A DNA stretch of 64,000 nt from Sphingobium sp. 15-1. Its GTDB lineage: Bacteria > Pseudomonadota > Alphaproteobacteria > Sphingomonadales > Sphingomonadaceae. The notes beneath the pieces are model-generated. The model had not been told where the DNA came from, did not search any database, and worked only from the letters and a program-made list of their open reading frames with translations. The position numbers and the translations under genes are program-made. Below, one piece after another: positions 17,778 to 27,321 of the stretch. Positions within the stretch are counted from its first letter, which is position 1; every line of letters begins with the position of its first letter. The stretch is from contig NZ_JABXJG010000001.1 of assembly GCF_013375535.1 (NCBI RefSeq), forward strand, positions 1 through 64,000. The letters run 5' to 3'.

Positions 17778-17795
17778 AGGGACGCCGGGGGCGAG

Positions 17796-18926
17796 ATGAG
17801 CACCGAAATCGATTATTACGAACTGCTCGAAATTGAGCGCACGGCGGATGCCGGGGCTATCAAGAGCGCCTATCGCAAGCTGGCGATGAAATATCATCCG
17901 GACAAGACCGGGGGCTGCACCGACAGCGAGGCCAAGTTCAAGGCCGTTTCCGAAGCCTATGAGTGCCTGAAAGACCCGCAGAAGCGCGCGGCCTATGATC
18001 GGTTCGGCCATGCGGCGTTCCAGAATGGCGGCGCGGGCTTTGGCGGCGGGCGCGGCGGCGCGGGCGGCTTTTCCGACCTTGGCGATATTTTCGAGACGAT
18101 CTTCGGCCAGGCGGCGGGCGGTTTCGGCGGCGGGCGTCAGGCCCAGCGGCGCGGGGCTGACCTGCGCTATGACATGGAAATCACGCTGGACGACGCCTAT
18201 CACGGCAAGAAGACCGAGATCGAGATCGAGGTTTCGGCGTCTTGCGAAAGCTGCGACGGCTCCGGCGCGCAGCCGGGCACTGGGGTCAAGAGCTGCGGTA
18301 CCTGCCATGGTCATGGCCAGGTGCGAGCGCAACAAGGCTTCTTCGTGGTCGAGCGGACCTGTCCCGCCTGCCATGGCGCGGGTCAGGTGATCGAAAGCCC
18401 CTGCCGTAGCTGCCGGGGCGAGGGACGGGTGGACAAGCCCAAGACCCTCTCCGTCAACATCCCCGCCGGCGTCGACGAAGGCACCCGCATCCGCCTGTCC
18501 GGCGAGGGCGAGGCCGGGGCGCGGGGGGCTCCTGCGGGCGACCTCTATATCTTCCTGCATGTGAAGCGGCACTCGATCTTCGAGCGGGACGGGACGACCC
18601 TGTTCGCTCGGGCGCCGGTCAGCATCACGACGGCGGCTCTGGGCGGCGTGATCGAAGTGCCGGGGCTCGACGGCCAGCGGCACGAGATCAAGATTCCGAG
18701 TGGCATCCAGTCGGGCAAGCAGATCCGCCAGCGCGGCGCGGGCATGCCGGTGCTGAACGGGCGCGGGCAGGGCGATCTGGTGATCCAGGTCGATGTCGAG
18801 ACGCCAACCAAGCTGAGCGCCAAGCAGCGAGAATTGCTGGAGGCGTTCCGCGAGACGGAGACGGGCGAGGAATGTCCGCAATCGACGGGATTCTTCAGCA
18901 AGCTCAAGGAATTGTGGGGGGATTGA
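17796..18926 (+). CDS. dnaJ: Chaperone DnaJ (Hsp40)
   Basis: DnaJ stimulates the DnaK ATPase and presents substrates. The 376-residue protein has an intact J domain ([11 protein letters not shown] motif near residues 33-35), a Gly/Phe-rich linker, and four CxxCxGxG zinc-finger repeats ([32 protein letters not shown]). A C-terminal client-binding region follows. It is therefore a full type I DnaJ. It lies 63 bp downstream of dnaK on the same strand. Confidence 0.98.
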   Translation: MSTEIDYYELLEIERTADAGAIKSAYRKLAMKYHPDKTGGCTDSEAKFKAVSEAYECLKDPQKRAAYDRFGHAAFQNGGAGFGGGRGGAGGFSDLGDIFETIFGQAAGGFGGGRQAQRRGADLRYDMEITLDDAYHGKKTEIEIEVSASCESCDGSGAQPGTGVKSCGTCHGHGQVRAQQGFFVVERTCPACHGAGQVIESPCRSCRGEGRVDKPKTLSVNIPAGVDEGTRIRLSGEGEAGARGAPAGDLYIFLHVKRHSIFERDGTTLFARAPVSITTAALGGVIEVPGLDGQRHEIKIPSGIQSGKQIRQRGAGMPVLNGRGQGDLVIQVDVETPTKLSAKQRELLEAFRETETGEECPQSTGFFSKLKELWGD

Positions 18927-18975
18927 TTTCTCCCCATATCTTTTAAGGGATTCGCAGGAGTACGGAGCGCCAAGT

Positions 18976-20262
18976 TTATCTGCTTCTGCGCTCCCGCCGC
19001 GCCCAGGCGTAAAAGGGAAAGCCCCCCGCCATCAGCAGGAAGCTGGCCCCGCTCGGCACCAGCCCCGCGCCCCATAGCGTCCATAGCGCATAACCCAACC
19101 CGACCAATGCCGCCGGAACCACCAGCCGGAACCTGAGCGCCGCCAGCGCGCACCCAACATAAAGCCACAATGTGGCAGAGGTCGACAGCAGCGCCATCGC
19201 GGTGAACAGCGCGACCAGCCCCTGCAGGCTGTTGGCGATCAGCATCAGCGTCCCCAGCATGCAGGACAGCAGCAGTGCGCGGACCGGCGTGCCGCGCCCA
19301 TTGGTCCCGGCCAGCCAGCGCGGCAATTCCCCGCCCCGCGCCATGGCGAGCGGCACTTCGCCTTGCAGCAGCGTCCAGCCGTTGAGGGCGCCAAGGCAAC
19401 TGATGGTGGCGAAGAGGGCGATCAAATGCGCCGGGCCGGGTGACCAGTAATGGGCGACGAAGGCGGCGAAGGGGGAGCCGGACTGGCTCTCCGCCGCAGG
19501 CAGGGTGAGCGCTATGCCGGAACATACGAGCAGGTAGATGAGGCCCGTCACCGCCGTGCCGATCAGCGTGGCGCGGGGGATGGTCCGGGCGGGGTCGCGA
19601 ACCTTGTCGGCGGCGACGCTGGCGGATTCGAAACCGAGCAGCGCCCAGAGGGTCAACGCGGCCGATGCGGTGATGCCGGCGCTGGTGAAGCCCTGGGTGG
19701 GGAAGGGGGCAACCTCCGCCATGCCACTGCCCAGCGTCAGCGCGAGCAGGATGAGGACCGCGACGATCGGCACCAGCTTGAGCGCGGTGGTGACGAGCTG
19801 GGTCATGCCCGCCGCCCGCGCGCCGATCAGGTTGATGCCGGTCGTGGCCCAGAGAAAGCCGATGGAGACGAGCGCGCCAATGCCGGGGCGGTTCAGCGCG
19901 GGCAGGATGCTGCTAAGGTTGGCGGTGGCGGCGACGGCGATGGTGACGTTGGTGAAGATCACCGAAATCCAGTATATCCAGCCGATCGCGAAGCCCGCGA
20001 GCGGACCATAGGCGCGGGTGATGAACTGCGCGGTGCCGCCCGCATCGGGCATCAGCACCGTCAGCCGGGCGATGACATAGGCGAGAATCAGCGATCCGGC
20101 GATGGTGAAGACCCATCCCGCCACCGCGTCCCAGCCATAGGGCGCAAGCGAGGCGGGGAGGAGGAAGACGCCCGACCCGATCATATTGCCCATGACCAGC
20201 GCGATGCAGGCGGCCAGGCCCAAGCTGCGCGGGGTTCCGATGCTGCCGTGGCTGGCGTTCAT
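18976..20262 (-). CDS. APC-family amino acid permease
   Basis: The 428-residue protein has about 12 hydrophobic segments and the APC signature near the N-terminus (ALVMGNMIGSGVFLLPASL), matching the GSGIF substrate-binding loop. Overall it resembles the AdiC/YjeH side of the family, so an amino acid or amine substrate is likely but cannot be named. It is convergent with dnaJ. Upstream lies a repeat-bearing gap before the acyl-CoA dehydrogenase gene. Confidence 0.88.
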   Translation of the reverse strand: MNASHGSIGTPRSLGLAACIALVMGNMIGSGVFLLPASLAPYGWDAVAGWVFTIAGSLILAYVIARLTVLMPDAGGTAQFITRAYGPLAGFAIGWIYWISVIFTNVTIAVAATANLSSILPALNRPGIGALVSIGFLWATTGINLIGARAAGMTQLVTTALKLVPIVAVLILLALTLGSGMAEVAPFPTQGFTSAGITASAALTLWALLGFESASVAADKVRDPARTIPRATLIGTAVTGLIYLLVCSGIALTLPAAESQSGSPFAAFVAHYWSPGPAHLIALFATISCLGALNGWTLLQGEVPLAMARGGELPRWLAGTNGRGTPVRALLLSCMLGTLMLIANSLQGLVALFTAMALLSTSATLWLYVGCALAALRFRLVVPAALVGLGYALWTLWGAGLVPSGASFLLMAGGFPFYAWARRERRSR

Positions 20263-20373
20263 GGCGGAATGCTATCCGTGCCGGTGGAGCTTGGCCAGTG
20301 CGGATTGGGGCGCGATTTCTGGGTGGTTGGCGGACAGTCCGCTTCCTTGAAGTACACCGTCCTTGAAGCGCGC

Positions 20374-20460
20374 CGTGCTCCTGCGCAGGCAGGAGCCCAG
20401 TTCAGATGGTGCAATGATCCACTAAGGGCAGGACTGGGCTCCTGCCTGCGCAGGAGCACG
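20374..20460. repeat. Inverted repeat, TCCTGCGAAGGCAGGA family, copy 3 (TGCGCAGGCAGGA variant)
   Basis: Arms of 30 bp (20374-20403 and 20431-20460) are reverse complements apart from one mismatch, around a 27-bp loop containing ATGATCCACTAAGGGCA. The internal core reads CCTGCGCAGGCAGG rather than CCTGCGAAGGCAGG. It occupies the 245-bp space between the permease and acyl-CoA dehydrogenase genes. Confidence 0.8.
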
Positions 20461-20507
20461 TGCCGCTTAATGGCAGCCAATGGCCGACTCCAGTCACGGG
20501 GCCGGGC

Positions 20508-22310
20508 TCACGCCGCCAGGAACATCTCCGGGTCGAGCGCCATCAGGCTGTCGGCGCCGCCCTCGATCTTGCGGCGGAGCGCTCCGGCGTCGGGCATGAT
20601 GCGTTCCGCGAAGAAGCGGGCGGTCACCAGCTTGGCTTCCAGGAATTTGGCGTCCTCCGCCCCCGTCGCAAGCTGGGCCGCAGCCGCCTTCGCCATGCGC
20701 AGCCACATCAGGCCGGTCGCGACGATGCCCAATATGTGCATATAGTGCACGGCGCCCGCCCCGGCATTGTCGGGGTTCTTCATCGCATTCTGCATCAGCC
20801 ACATGGTCGCCGCGCCGAGCTGGGCGCTCGCCTTTTCCAGCGCTTCGGCCAGCGGTGCCAACTTTTCGTCGCTCTTGGCCCCGGCCACCTCGTCCGCGAC
20901 AATCTTCAGGAAGGCCTGAAGCGCCCGGCCGCCGTTCATGGCCAGCTTCCGCCCGACAAGGTCCATCGCCTGCACGCCGTTGGTGCCTTCGTAAATCTGG
21001 GCGATGCGGGCGTCGCGGACATATTGTTCGACGCCATTTTCCCAGATGTAGCCATGGCCGCCGAACACCTGCTGCGCCGTCACCGCGACGTCGAAGCCCT
21101 TGTCCGTGCCATAGCCCTTGATCACTGGGGTCAGCAGTTGGACCAGATCGTCGGCGGCCTGCCGTTCCTCTTCCGTGGCGGCCTGATGGGAAAGGTCGAC
21201 CTGGAGCGCGCCCCAGAGCATCAAGGCGCGCAGCCCTTCGGTGAGCGCCTTCGCCTCCATCAGCATGCGGCGGACGTCGGGATGGACGAACAGCGTGTCG
21301 GCCTTCTCCTCCAAATCTTTAGGGCCGGTCAGGGCGCGGCCCTGGCGGCGGTCATGGGCATAATGAGCGGCGTTCTGATAGGCGATCTCCGCCTGGCCAA
21401 GCCCCTGGAGACCGACGCCCAGCCGCGCCGCGTTCATCATGATGAACATGGCGGCCAGGCCCTTATTCTCCTCGCCCACCAGCCAGCCGGTCGCGCCGTC
21501 ATAGTTCATGACGCAGGTGGCGTTGCCGTGGATGCCCATCTTATGTTCCAGCGAGCCGCAGGAGACGGCATTGCGATCGCCCAGTGAGCCGTCCTCTTTC
21601 ACCAGGAATTTGGGCACGACGAACAGCGAAATGCCCTTGCTGCCCTCCGGCGCGCCAGGGGTCTTGGCGAGGACGAGGTGGATGATGTTCTCCGCCAGGT
21701 CATGCTCGCCCGCCGAGATGAAGATCTTCGTCCCGTTGATCGCATAGCTGCCATCGTCGCGCTGGACCGCCTTGGTCTTGATGAGGCCAAGGTCGGTGCC
21801 GGCATGCGGTTCCGTCAGGTTCATCGTGCCGGTCCATCGGCCCGACACCATGTTGGGAAGATAGGTCCGCTTCTGCTCCTCGCTGCCCTTGGCGATCAGG
21901 GCGGCCACGGCGCCGCTGGTCAGGCCGTGATACATTTCGAAGCTGTGATTGGCGGAGAGGATATATTCGCTGACGGCGGTCGCGACGACATGGGGCAGGC
22001 CCTGGCCGCCATATTCGACCGGCGCGTGCAGCGTGGTCCAGCCGCCCTCGACATAGGCGTCATAGGCCGCCTTGAAGCCGGTCGGGGTGGTGACGCTGCC
22101 GTCCGGGTGGCGGGTGCAGCCTTCCTTGTCGCCCACCGCGTTCAGCGGGAACAGCACTTCGGCGGCGATCTTGCCGCCTTCGGTCAGGATCGCTTCCACC
22201 AGGTCAGCGGTCGCATTTTCGAAGCCGGGCAGGTTGGTGTAGCGGTCCAGCCCCAGCAGATGGTCGAGCACGAAGCGGGTGTCGCGGATGGGGGCGGTGT
22301 AGCTGGGCAT
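20508..22310 (-). CDS. Acyl-CoA dehydrogenase, large (about 600-residue) type
   Basis: The 600-residue flavoprotein has the acyl-CoA dehydrogenase core plus the extra C-terminal domain of the DmdC/FadE-like subfamily. Visible signatures are [36 protein letters not shown] and [19 protein letters not shown], whose Glu is the likely catalytic base. The substrate chain length is unknown; relatives act on fatty acyl- or methylmercaptopropionyl-CoA. It lies 37 bp downstream of a MerR-type regulator on the same strand, so an operon is likely. Confidence 0.93.
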   Translation of the reverse strand: MPSYTAPIRDTRFVLDHLLGLDRYTNLPGFENATADLVEAILTEGGKIAAEVLFPLNAVGDKEGCTRHPDGSVTTPTGFKAAYDAYVEGGWTTLHAPVEYGGQGLPHVVATAVSEYILSANHSFEMYHGLTSGAVAALIAKGSEEQKRTYLPNMVSGRWTGTMNLTEPHAGTDLGLIKTKAVQRDDGSYAINGTKIFISAGEHDLAENIIHLVLAKTPGAPEGSKGISLFVVPKFLVKEDGSLGDRNAVSCGSLEHKMGIHGNATCVMNYDGATGWLVGEENKGLAAMFIMMNAARLGVGLQGLGQAEIAYQNAAHYAHDRRQGRALTGPKDLEEKADTLFVHPDVRRMLMEAKALTEGLRALMLWGALQVDLSHQAATEEERQAADDLVQLLTPVIKGYGTDKGFDVAVTAQQVFGGHGYIWENGVEQYVRDARIAQIYEGTNGVQAMDLVGRKLAMNGGRALQAFLKIVADEVAGAKSDEKLAPLAEALEKASAQLGAATMWLMQNAMKNPDNAGAGAVHYMHILGIVATGLMWLRMAKAAAAQLATGAEDAKFLEAKLVTARFFAERIMPDAGALRRKIEGGADSLMALDPEMFLAA

Positions 22311-22347
22311 GATCTTCTCCGGACGATTCTGTTCTGGGGGAGGGGGA

Positions 22348-22755
22348 TTATTTGTGAAGGACGGCCACGAACTGGGCCAGTTCCGCTATGGCGGCGTCGA
22401 TGTCGTCCTTTTGCCGGGTCAGCAGGTCGATGCGCGCCTCGCACTTCGCGATGGTGACGCGGCGCTGTTCCTCATGCCCCTCGTCAGCGTCGTAGAGGTC
22501 GATCATCTCGCGTATGTCGGACAGGCTGAAGCCGACCCGCTTGCCGCGCAATATCCAGGCGAGGCGGGCGCGGTCGCGGCGCGAATAGATGCGGGCGAGG
22601 CCCTGACGTTCCGGCGCGATCAGTCCCTCATCCTCATAGAAGCGCAGGGCGCGGGCGGTAACGCCGAATTCTTCCGACAGGTCGGTGATGGTATAGCTCT
22701 GCCGATCGCTGTGATCGGGCAGTTCGATGCCGGCGATGCTGGTGCGTTTGTCCAT
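22348..22755 (-). CDS. MerR-family transcriptional regulator
   Basis: The 135-residue protein has an N-terminal winged helix ([32 protein letters not shown]) and a predicted coiled-coil dimerisation helix to the end. Cys residues of metal-sensing MerR proteins are absent apart from one ([10 protein letters not shown]), so a metabolite rather than a metal ligand is likely. Its place upstream of the acyl-CoA dehydrogenase gene, with a palindrome in its own promoter region, resembles LiuR-type control of acyl-CoA catabolism. This assignment is inference. Confidence 0.88.
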   Translation of the reverse strand: MDKRTSIAGIELPDHSDRQSYTITDLSEEFGVTARALRFYEDEGLIAPERQGLARIYSRRDRARLAWILRGKRVGFSLSDIREMIDLYDADEGHEEQRRVTIAKCEARIDLLTRQKDDIDAAIAELAQFVAVLHK

Positions 22756-22775
22756 GCTCGGTGATGTAGCGATGC

Positions 22776-22791
22776 TTTACGTTTACGTCAA
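22776..22791 (-). promoter_or_regulatory. Palindromic operator/promoter of the merR-acyl-CoA dehydrogenase operon
   Basis: On the plus strand 22776-22791 reads TTTACGTTTACGTCAA, a 16-bp dyad with two mismatched pairs. Its minus-strand TTGACG is followed at 17 bp by TACATC, plausible -35 and -10 boxes ahead of the MerR start. MerR-type regulators often bind such sites within the spacer. Confidence 0.6.
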
Positions 22792-22859
22792 GGTGAGTAT
22801 GGGCCATGGCGCTTTTGTCCTAGTGACAGGGCCGGTCCCCGCCGCTAGAGCCTGGCGCC

Positions 22860-23282
22860 ATGATGGGGGCAATCAGAGGATCGGAGCGCGCGAGGGGCCT
22901 GTTGGCCGCGCTGGCTCTGCTCGTGCTGGCGATCCAGCTCATTGCGCCGTCGGGCTTCATGCCAGTGCGGACCGATCGGGGCGTCGTGGTGACGCTGTGC
23001 ACAGGGCAGGGCGCGGTCAATGTCGTGGTCGACCGGGGTGCCTTCGACCGGCATGGTGCGTCGGGCGAGCATCGGACGCCGGATGACGGCATGACGGGGC
23101 AGCAGCATTGCCCCTTCGCCGCGTCGGTGCAGCCGGCGGTGCCGCCGCTGGTGCTGGCCGACCTGCCCTTGCCCGCTTGGCAGCTTGGCTTCGGGCCGAT
23201 TGCCTTCGCGCTCAAGACCGGGCTGATCGCCCGCCTGGCCGCGCCGCCGCCGCCTTCCTCGGGACCGCCTGCCGCCTTCTGA
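22860..23282 (+). CDS. DUF2946-like small membrane or exported protein
   Basis: The 140-residue product has one N-terminal hydrophobic segment (LLAALALLVLAIQLIAPSGF) and then a Cys/His-containing region (TLCTG, then QQHCPFAAS) typical of DUF2946 proteins. The family has no established function but is often found with metal-uptake or heavy-metal genes. ATG 22863 is an alternative start. A TonB-dependent receptor starts 42 bp downstream on the same strand, suggesting a shared role. Confidence 0.7.
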   Translation: MMGAIRGSERARGLLAALALLVLAIQLIAPSGFMPVRTDRGVVVTLCTGQGAVNVVVDRGAFDRHGASGEHRTPDDGMTGQQHCPFAASVQPAVPPLVLADLPLPAWQLGFGPIAFALKTGLIARLAAPPPPSSGPPAAF

Positions 23283-23324
23283 AATCCGCCGGTTTTTGCG
23301 CTTTTTCAGTAAGGTTGTCTGTTC

Positions 23325-25349
23325 ATGTCCCTATTTTCCGTTTCGCGCGGCGTTTCGTTGTGCGCGCTTGCCTGCTCGTTGTCCTCTCCCGCTTTGGCCG
23401 ATGAGGCGGTGGAGCAGAGCCGGATCATCGTCACCGCCAGCCCCGTGGTCGAGGAGGCGGCGGCGAAAGTCGTCCGCACGCCCGGCGGGGTGGATGTCGT
23501 GTCCGCCGAGGATTTCGACGACAAGCTGGCCGTCTCGCTGCGCGACGCGCTGAGCTTTTCGCCCGGCGTCTATACCCAGCCGCGCTTCGGGCAGGAGGTG
23601 CGGATTTCCATTCGCGGGTCTGGCCTGTCGCGTGGTTATCATATGCGCGGGCTGACGCTGTTGCAGGACGGCATTCCGATCAACATGGCCGACGACAATG
23701 GCGATTTTCAGGAGCTGGACCCGCAGGTCTTCCAGCATTTGGAGGTCTATCGCGGCGGCAATGCGCTGCGGTTGGGCGGGTCGACGCTGGGCGGCGCGAT
23801 CAATGCGGTGACGCCGACCGGGCGGACGGCGCCGGGTGCGGAGATGCGGGTCGATGGCGGGTCGTTCGATACGCTGCGGGCCAAGGCAGCCTATGGCTAT
23901 AGCGACGGGCGGGGCGACGCCTGGGCGGCCGTCACCGCCGACCGGTCCGATGGCGATCGCGACCATGGGCGGCGCAAGGCGTTGCGCTTCAACGGCAATG
24001 TTGGGTTGAAGCTCAATGACCGGGTGGAGACGCGCTTCTATGCCAGCGTGCAGACGATCCGGCAAAAGTTGCCGGGCGCGCTCAATGAAAGCGACGCACT
24101 GGAACATCCGGCGAAGGGCAATTTTGTCGGGGATCAGGCGCGCAACATCGATTCGATCCGCTTGCAGAACCGCACCACGGTCGCGCTGGATAGCGGGGAA
24201 CTGGCGTTCGGCGTCTATTACAACGCCAAGGCGCTGAATCATCCGATCTATCAGGTCGTGGACCAGAAATCGGAGGACCGCGGCGTATTCGCCAGCCTCG
24301 ATCTGGCAGGGGAACTGGGCGGGATGCCGGTCGAGCTGACGCTGGGCGGCCAGGCGCGTTTCGGCCAAGGCCGCTTCCGTCAGTTCGTCAATCTGAACGG
24401 CAGACCCGGCGCACCGACCTCCTATCAGAAGGCGCGGGCGCAGACGATCAACAGCTATGGCGAGGTGAGGATCGCGCCGCTTGCGGGGCTGTGGCTGATC
24501 GCGGGCGGGATTTACACCCATGGCGAGCGGCGGCTGGACAATCGTTTCGCTCCGGCGCGGAGTGGCGATGTATCGTTCGATGCCTTCGCGCCGAAATTCG
24601 GATTGCTGTTCGATGCGGCTCAGACGATGCAATTTTATGCGAACTATAGCCGGTCGGTGGAATTGCCGGGCTTTATAGAGCTTGGCCAGACGCAGTTCGA
24701 TACGCTGGCCGTCGGCTTCGTCCCGCTCCAGCCGCAAAAGGCAAGGACAGCGGAGATCGGCACTCGCGGGACGCTGGGCATGGCCCGTTGGGACATCAGC
24801 ATCTACCGGGCCGATCTTCGCGGCGAGATGCTGCAATATGGCGCGGGCGACAGCGCCATTCCGGCGGCGACCTTCAATGCGGGCCGCACGCGCCATCAGG
24901 GCGTCGAGGCAGGACTGGACCTGACGCTGACGCCTTGGGCGACGCTGCGGCAAGTCTATCAATATAGCGATTTCCGCTTCCGCGACGATGCGCGCTACGG
25001 GGACAACCGCTTGTCGGTGGCGCCGCGCCATTTCTACCGGGCGGAACTGAAGCTGGGGACGGACCGGTTCAGCGTCTCGCCTGCTGTCGAATGGCTGCCG
25101 CAGGGTGCCTGGGTGGACTATGCCAACACGAAGCGGGCGGGCGATTACGCGACGCTGAACCTGGGCGCGCAGGCGGAAGTGCGGAAGGGGCTGGCCCTGT
25201 TCCTCGATGCGCGCAACCTGACCGGCGAGCGGGCGGTCGGGGACATCAGCGGCGTGGTCGACTATTCGAAGCTGGCGCCTGCGAGCCGGGCGATCTTCTA
25301 TCCGATCGAAAGGCGGGCTCTTTATGGCGGGCTAAGGGCCCGCTTCTAA
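23325..25349 (+). CDS. TonB-dependent outer-membrane receptor (FecA-like plug)
   Basis: The 674-residue receptor has a signal peptide (ending LSSPALADE), a TonB-box-like stretch RIIVTASPV, and a plug with RGSGLSRGYHMRG, QDGIPINMADDNGDF, VYRGGNALRLGG and STLGGAINAVTPTG. These resemble the ferric-dicitrate receptor group (COG4772). The barrel ends in a normal aromatic-terminal strand (ALYGGLRARF). The ligand cannot be assigned. It lies downstream of a DUF2946 gene, and an FAD oxidoreductase follows 42 bp after it. No Fur-like box is visible upstream. Confidence 0.92.
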   Translation: MSLFSVSRGVSLCALACSLSSPALADEAVEQSRIIVTASPVVEEAAAKVVRTPGGVDVVSAEDFDDKLAVSLRDALSFSPGVYTQPRFGQEVRISIRGSGLSRGYHMRGLTLLQDGIPINMADDNGDFQELDPQVFQHLEVYRGGNALRLGGSTLGGAINAVTPTGRTAPGAEMRVDGGSFDTLRAKAAYGYSDGRGDAWAAVTADRSDGDRDHGRRKALRFNGNVGLKLNDRVETRFYASVQTIRQKLPGALNESDALEHPAKGNFVGDQARNIDSIRLQNRTTVALDSGELAFGVYYNAKALNHPIYQVVDQKSEDRGVFASLDLAGELGGMPVELTLGGQARFGQGRFRQFVNLNGRPGAPTSYQKARAQTINSYGEVRIAPLAGLWLIAGGIYTHGERRLDNRFAPARSGDVSFDAFAPKFGLLFDAAQTMQFYANYSRSVELPGFIELGQTQFDTLAVGFVPLQPQKARTAEIGTRGTLGMARWDISIYRADLRGEMLQYGAGDSAIPAATFNAGRTRHQGVEAGLDLTLTPWATLRQVYQYSDFRFRDDARYGDNRLSVAPRHFYRAELKLGTDRFSVSPAVEWLPQGAWVDYANTKRAGDYATLNLGAQAEVRKGLALFLDARNLTGERAVGDISGVVDYSKLAPASRAIFYPIERRALYGGLRARF

Positions 25350-25391
25350 CAGCACTGGAGCCGACTCGGTAATAGGTTTAGGGGCAGGCGG

Positions 25392-27014
25392 ATGTTGCGC
25401 CTTTCCGGATTGAAACTGCCCCTCGACCATCCCGCCGAGGCGATGCCCGTCGCCATTTGCGAGCGCCTCGGCCTCGAACCGCAGGAATTGCTAGGCCATG
25501 TCATCGTGCGCCGGGGCAATGATGCGCGGCGGAAGAACGCGATCCAGCTCGTCTATACCGTCGATGTCGAACTGACCGACGAAGCGGGCGTGCTGGAGCG
25601 TTTCGCGGGTGATCATGACATCCGTCCGCGCCCGGACACGGACTATAAGTTCGTGACCAGGGCGTCGCCGGATTGGTCGGGCAAGCGGCCGGTGGTGATC
25701 GGCGCGGGGCCGTGCGGGCTGTTCGCGGGGCTGATCCTCGCGCAGATGGGCTTCCGTCCGATCATCCTCGACCGGGGCAAGGTGGTGCGGGAGCGGACCA
25801 AGGACACATGGGGCCTGTGGCGCCGGGCCGAACTCAATCCCGACAGCAATGTCCAGTTCGGGGAGGGCGGGGCCGGGACCTTCTCCGACGGCAAGCTTTA
25901 TTGCCGGGTGAAGGACCCGCTTTTCCTGGGCCGCAAGGTGCTGGAGGAATTTGTCGCGGCGGGCGCGCCGGACGATATTCTAACCGAGGCGCATCCGCAT
26001 ATCGGCACCTTCCGCCTGGTTTCCATGGTGGAGGCGATGCGGCGGCAGATCGAGGGGCTGGGCGGTGAATATCGCTGGCAGCACCGGGTCGATGAGCTGG
26101 AGCTGGAAGAACAGGCGGACGGCACGCGGAAGCTGCGCGGTCTCCACCTGCACGACGGTACTTTTATCGAGACGGATCATGCCGTCCTGGCGGTGGGCCA
26201 CAGCGCCCGCCCGACCTTCGAGATGCTCCATGCCAGGGGCGTGCATATCGAGGCGAAGCCCTTTTCCATCGGCGTGCGCATCGAACATCCGCAAAGCTGG
26301 ATCGACCGGGCGCGCTACGGCAATTGCGCGGGGCATCCGCTGTTGGGCGCGGCGGCCTATAGCCTGGCCCATCATTGCGCCAATGGGCGCACGGTCTACA
26401 GCTTCTGCATGTGCCCCGGCGGGCGGGTGGTGGCCGCGACTTCGGAGGAAGGACGCGTCGTCACCAACGGCATGAGCCAATATTCGCGGGCCGAATTCAA
26501 CGCCAATTCGGGCCTGGTCGTCGGCATCGATCCGGAACGGGACTATCCCGGCGGGCCGCTGGCGGGGATCGCATTGCAGCGCCATTGGGAAAGCATGGCC
26601 TTCGTCGCGGGCGGGGAAAGCTATCATGCGCCGGGGCAGAAGGTGGGGGATTTCCTCGCGGGCCGGGCTTCGAGCGAACTGGGCGAGGTCATCCCCTCCT
26701 ACAAGCCGGGCGTCACCATGACCGACCTGTCGCGCTGCCTGCCTGAATTCGTGCTGGAGGCGTTCCATGAGGCGATTCCGGTCTTCGGCCGCCAGATCGC
26801 CCATTATGATCATCCCGACGCGGTGATGACCGGGGTGGAAACCCGCACCTCTTCCCCGATCCGCATCACCCGGGGCAAGGATTTCCAGAGCCTCAACGTC
26901 GCGGGGCTTTATCCCGCCGGGGAGGGGGCGGGCTATGCGGGCGGCATCCTCTCCGCCGCGATCGACGGGATCAAGGCGGCGGAGGCGGTGGGCCTGAGCA
27001 TCGCGGCGGGCTGA
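25392..27014 (+). CDS. FAD-dependent oxidoreductase (COG2509-like)
   Basis: The 540-residue protein carries an N-terminal FAD/NAD(P)-binding Rossmann motif (VVIGAGPCGLFAGLILAQMG, about residues 100-119). It has NVQFGEGGAGTFSDGKLYCRVKD, characteristic of the 'uncharacterized FAD-dependent dehydrogenase' family, and a C-terminal NVAGLYPAGEGAGYAGGI glycine-rich end. The reaction is unknown. A roughly 90-residue N-terminal domain precedes the FAD site. It lies 42 bp downstream of the receptor gene on the same strand. Confidence 0.9.
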   Translation: MLRLSGLKLPLDHPAEAMPVAICERLGLEPQELLGHVIVRRGNDARRKNAIQLVYTVDVELTDEAGVLERFAGDHDIRPRPDTDYKFVTRASPDWSGKRPVVIGAGPCGLFAGLILAQMGFRPIILDRGKVVRERTKDTWGLWRRAELNPDSNVQFGEGGAGTFSDGKLYCRVKDPLFLGRKVLEEFVAAGAPDDILTEAHPHIGTFRLVSMVEAMRRQIEGLGGEYRWQHRVDELELEEQADGTRKLRGLHLHDGTFIETDHAVLAVGHSARPTFEMLHARGVHIEAKPFSIGVRIEHPQSWIDRARYGNCAGHPLLGAAAYSLAHHCANGRTVYSFCMCPGGRVVAATSEEGRVVTNGMSQYSRAEFNANSGLVVGIDPERDYPGGPLAGIALQRHWESMAFVAGGESYHAPGQKVGDFLAGRASSELGEVIPSYKPGVTMTDLSRCLPEFVLEAFHEAIPVFGRQIAHYDHPDAVMTGVETRTSSPIRITRGKDFQSLNVAGLYPAGEGAGYAGGILSAAIDGIKAAEAVGLSIAAG

Positions 27015-27321
27015 TTCCCGCCATCGCCGCCGCTCCGCCGAAGCGCCGAGTCGACGCGCCGGGGCGACCGGCGCCGGTCGCAAAAGCGCTTGATTAAAAT
27101 CACTTGGGAATGGGCCTTGCGACGGCGCGGAAGCATTGCATCAAAATGGGACAATATGGCCGGATTTTGAAATATTATTTATGTCGATGAGATCATTCAT
27201 TTATATTGGTTACTCAATCGCTCGCCTTTGTAATATATAACATCACGCAGCTTTTCGGCCGGCGAGGATGCCGCCGCAGCCGCTTCAGCAATAATCCGAC
27301 ATTATGGCAGAGGAGGCCCTC
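27015..27321. other. AT-rich intergenic region with an 18-bp palindrome
   Basis: This 307-bp space has a perfect 18-bp palindrome GCGACCGGCGCCGGTCGC (27064-27081) followed by AAAAG, which may act as a weak terminator of the oxidoreductase gene. Then comes an AT-rich stretch (about 27155-27245) that is unlike the surrounding GC-rich sequence. I see no gene in it; the SD GAGGAGG of the next gene lies near its end. Confidence 0.6.

Noticed and set aside
23331-25031. A minus-strand open frame of 566 codons inside the FecA-like receptor gene
   Set aside because: Shadow of the receptor gene, with Arg-rich biased composition and no domain.
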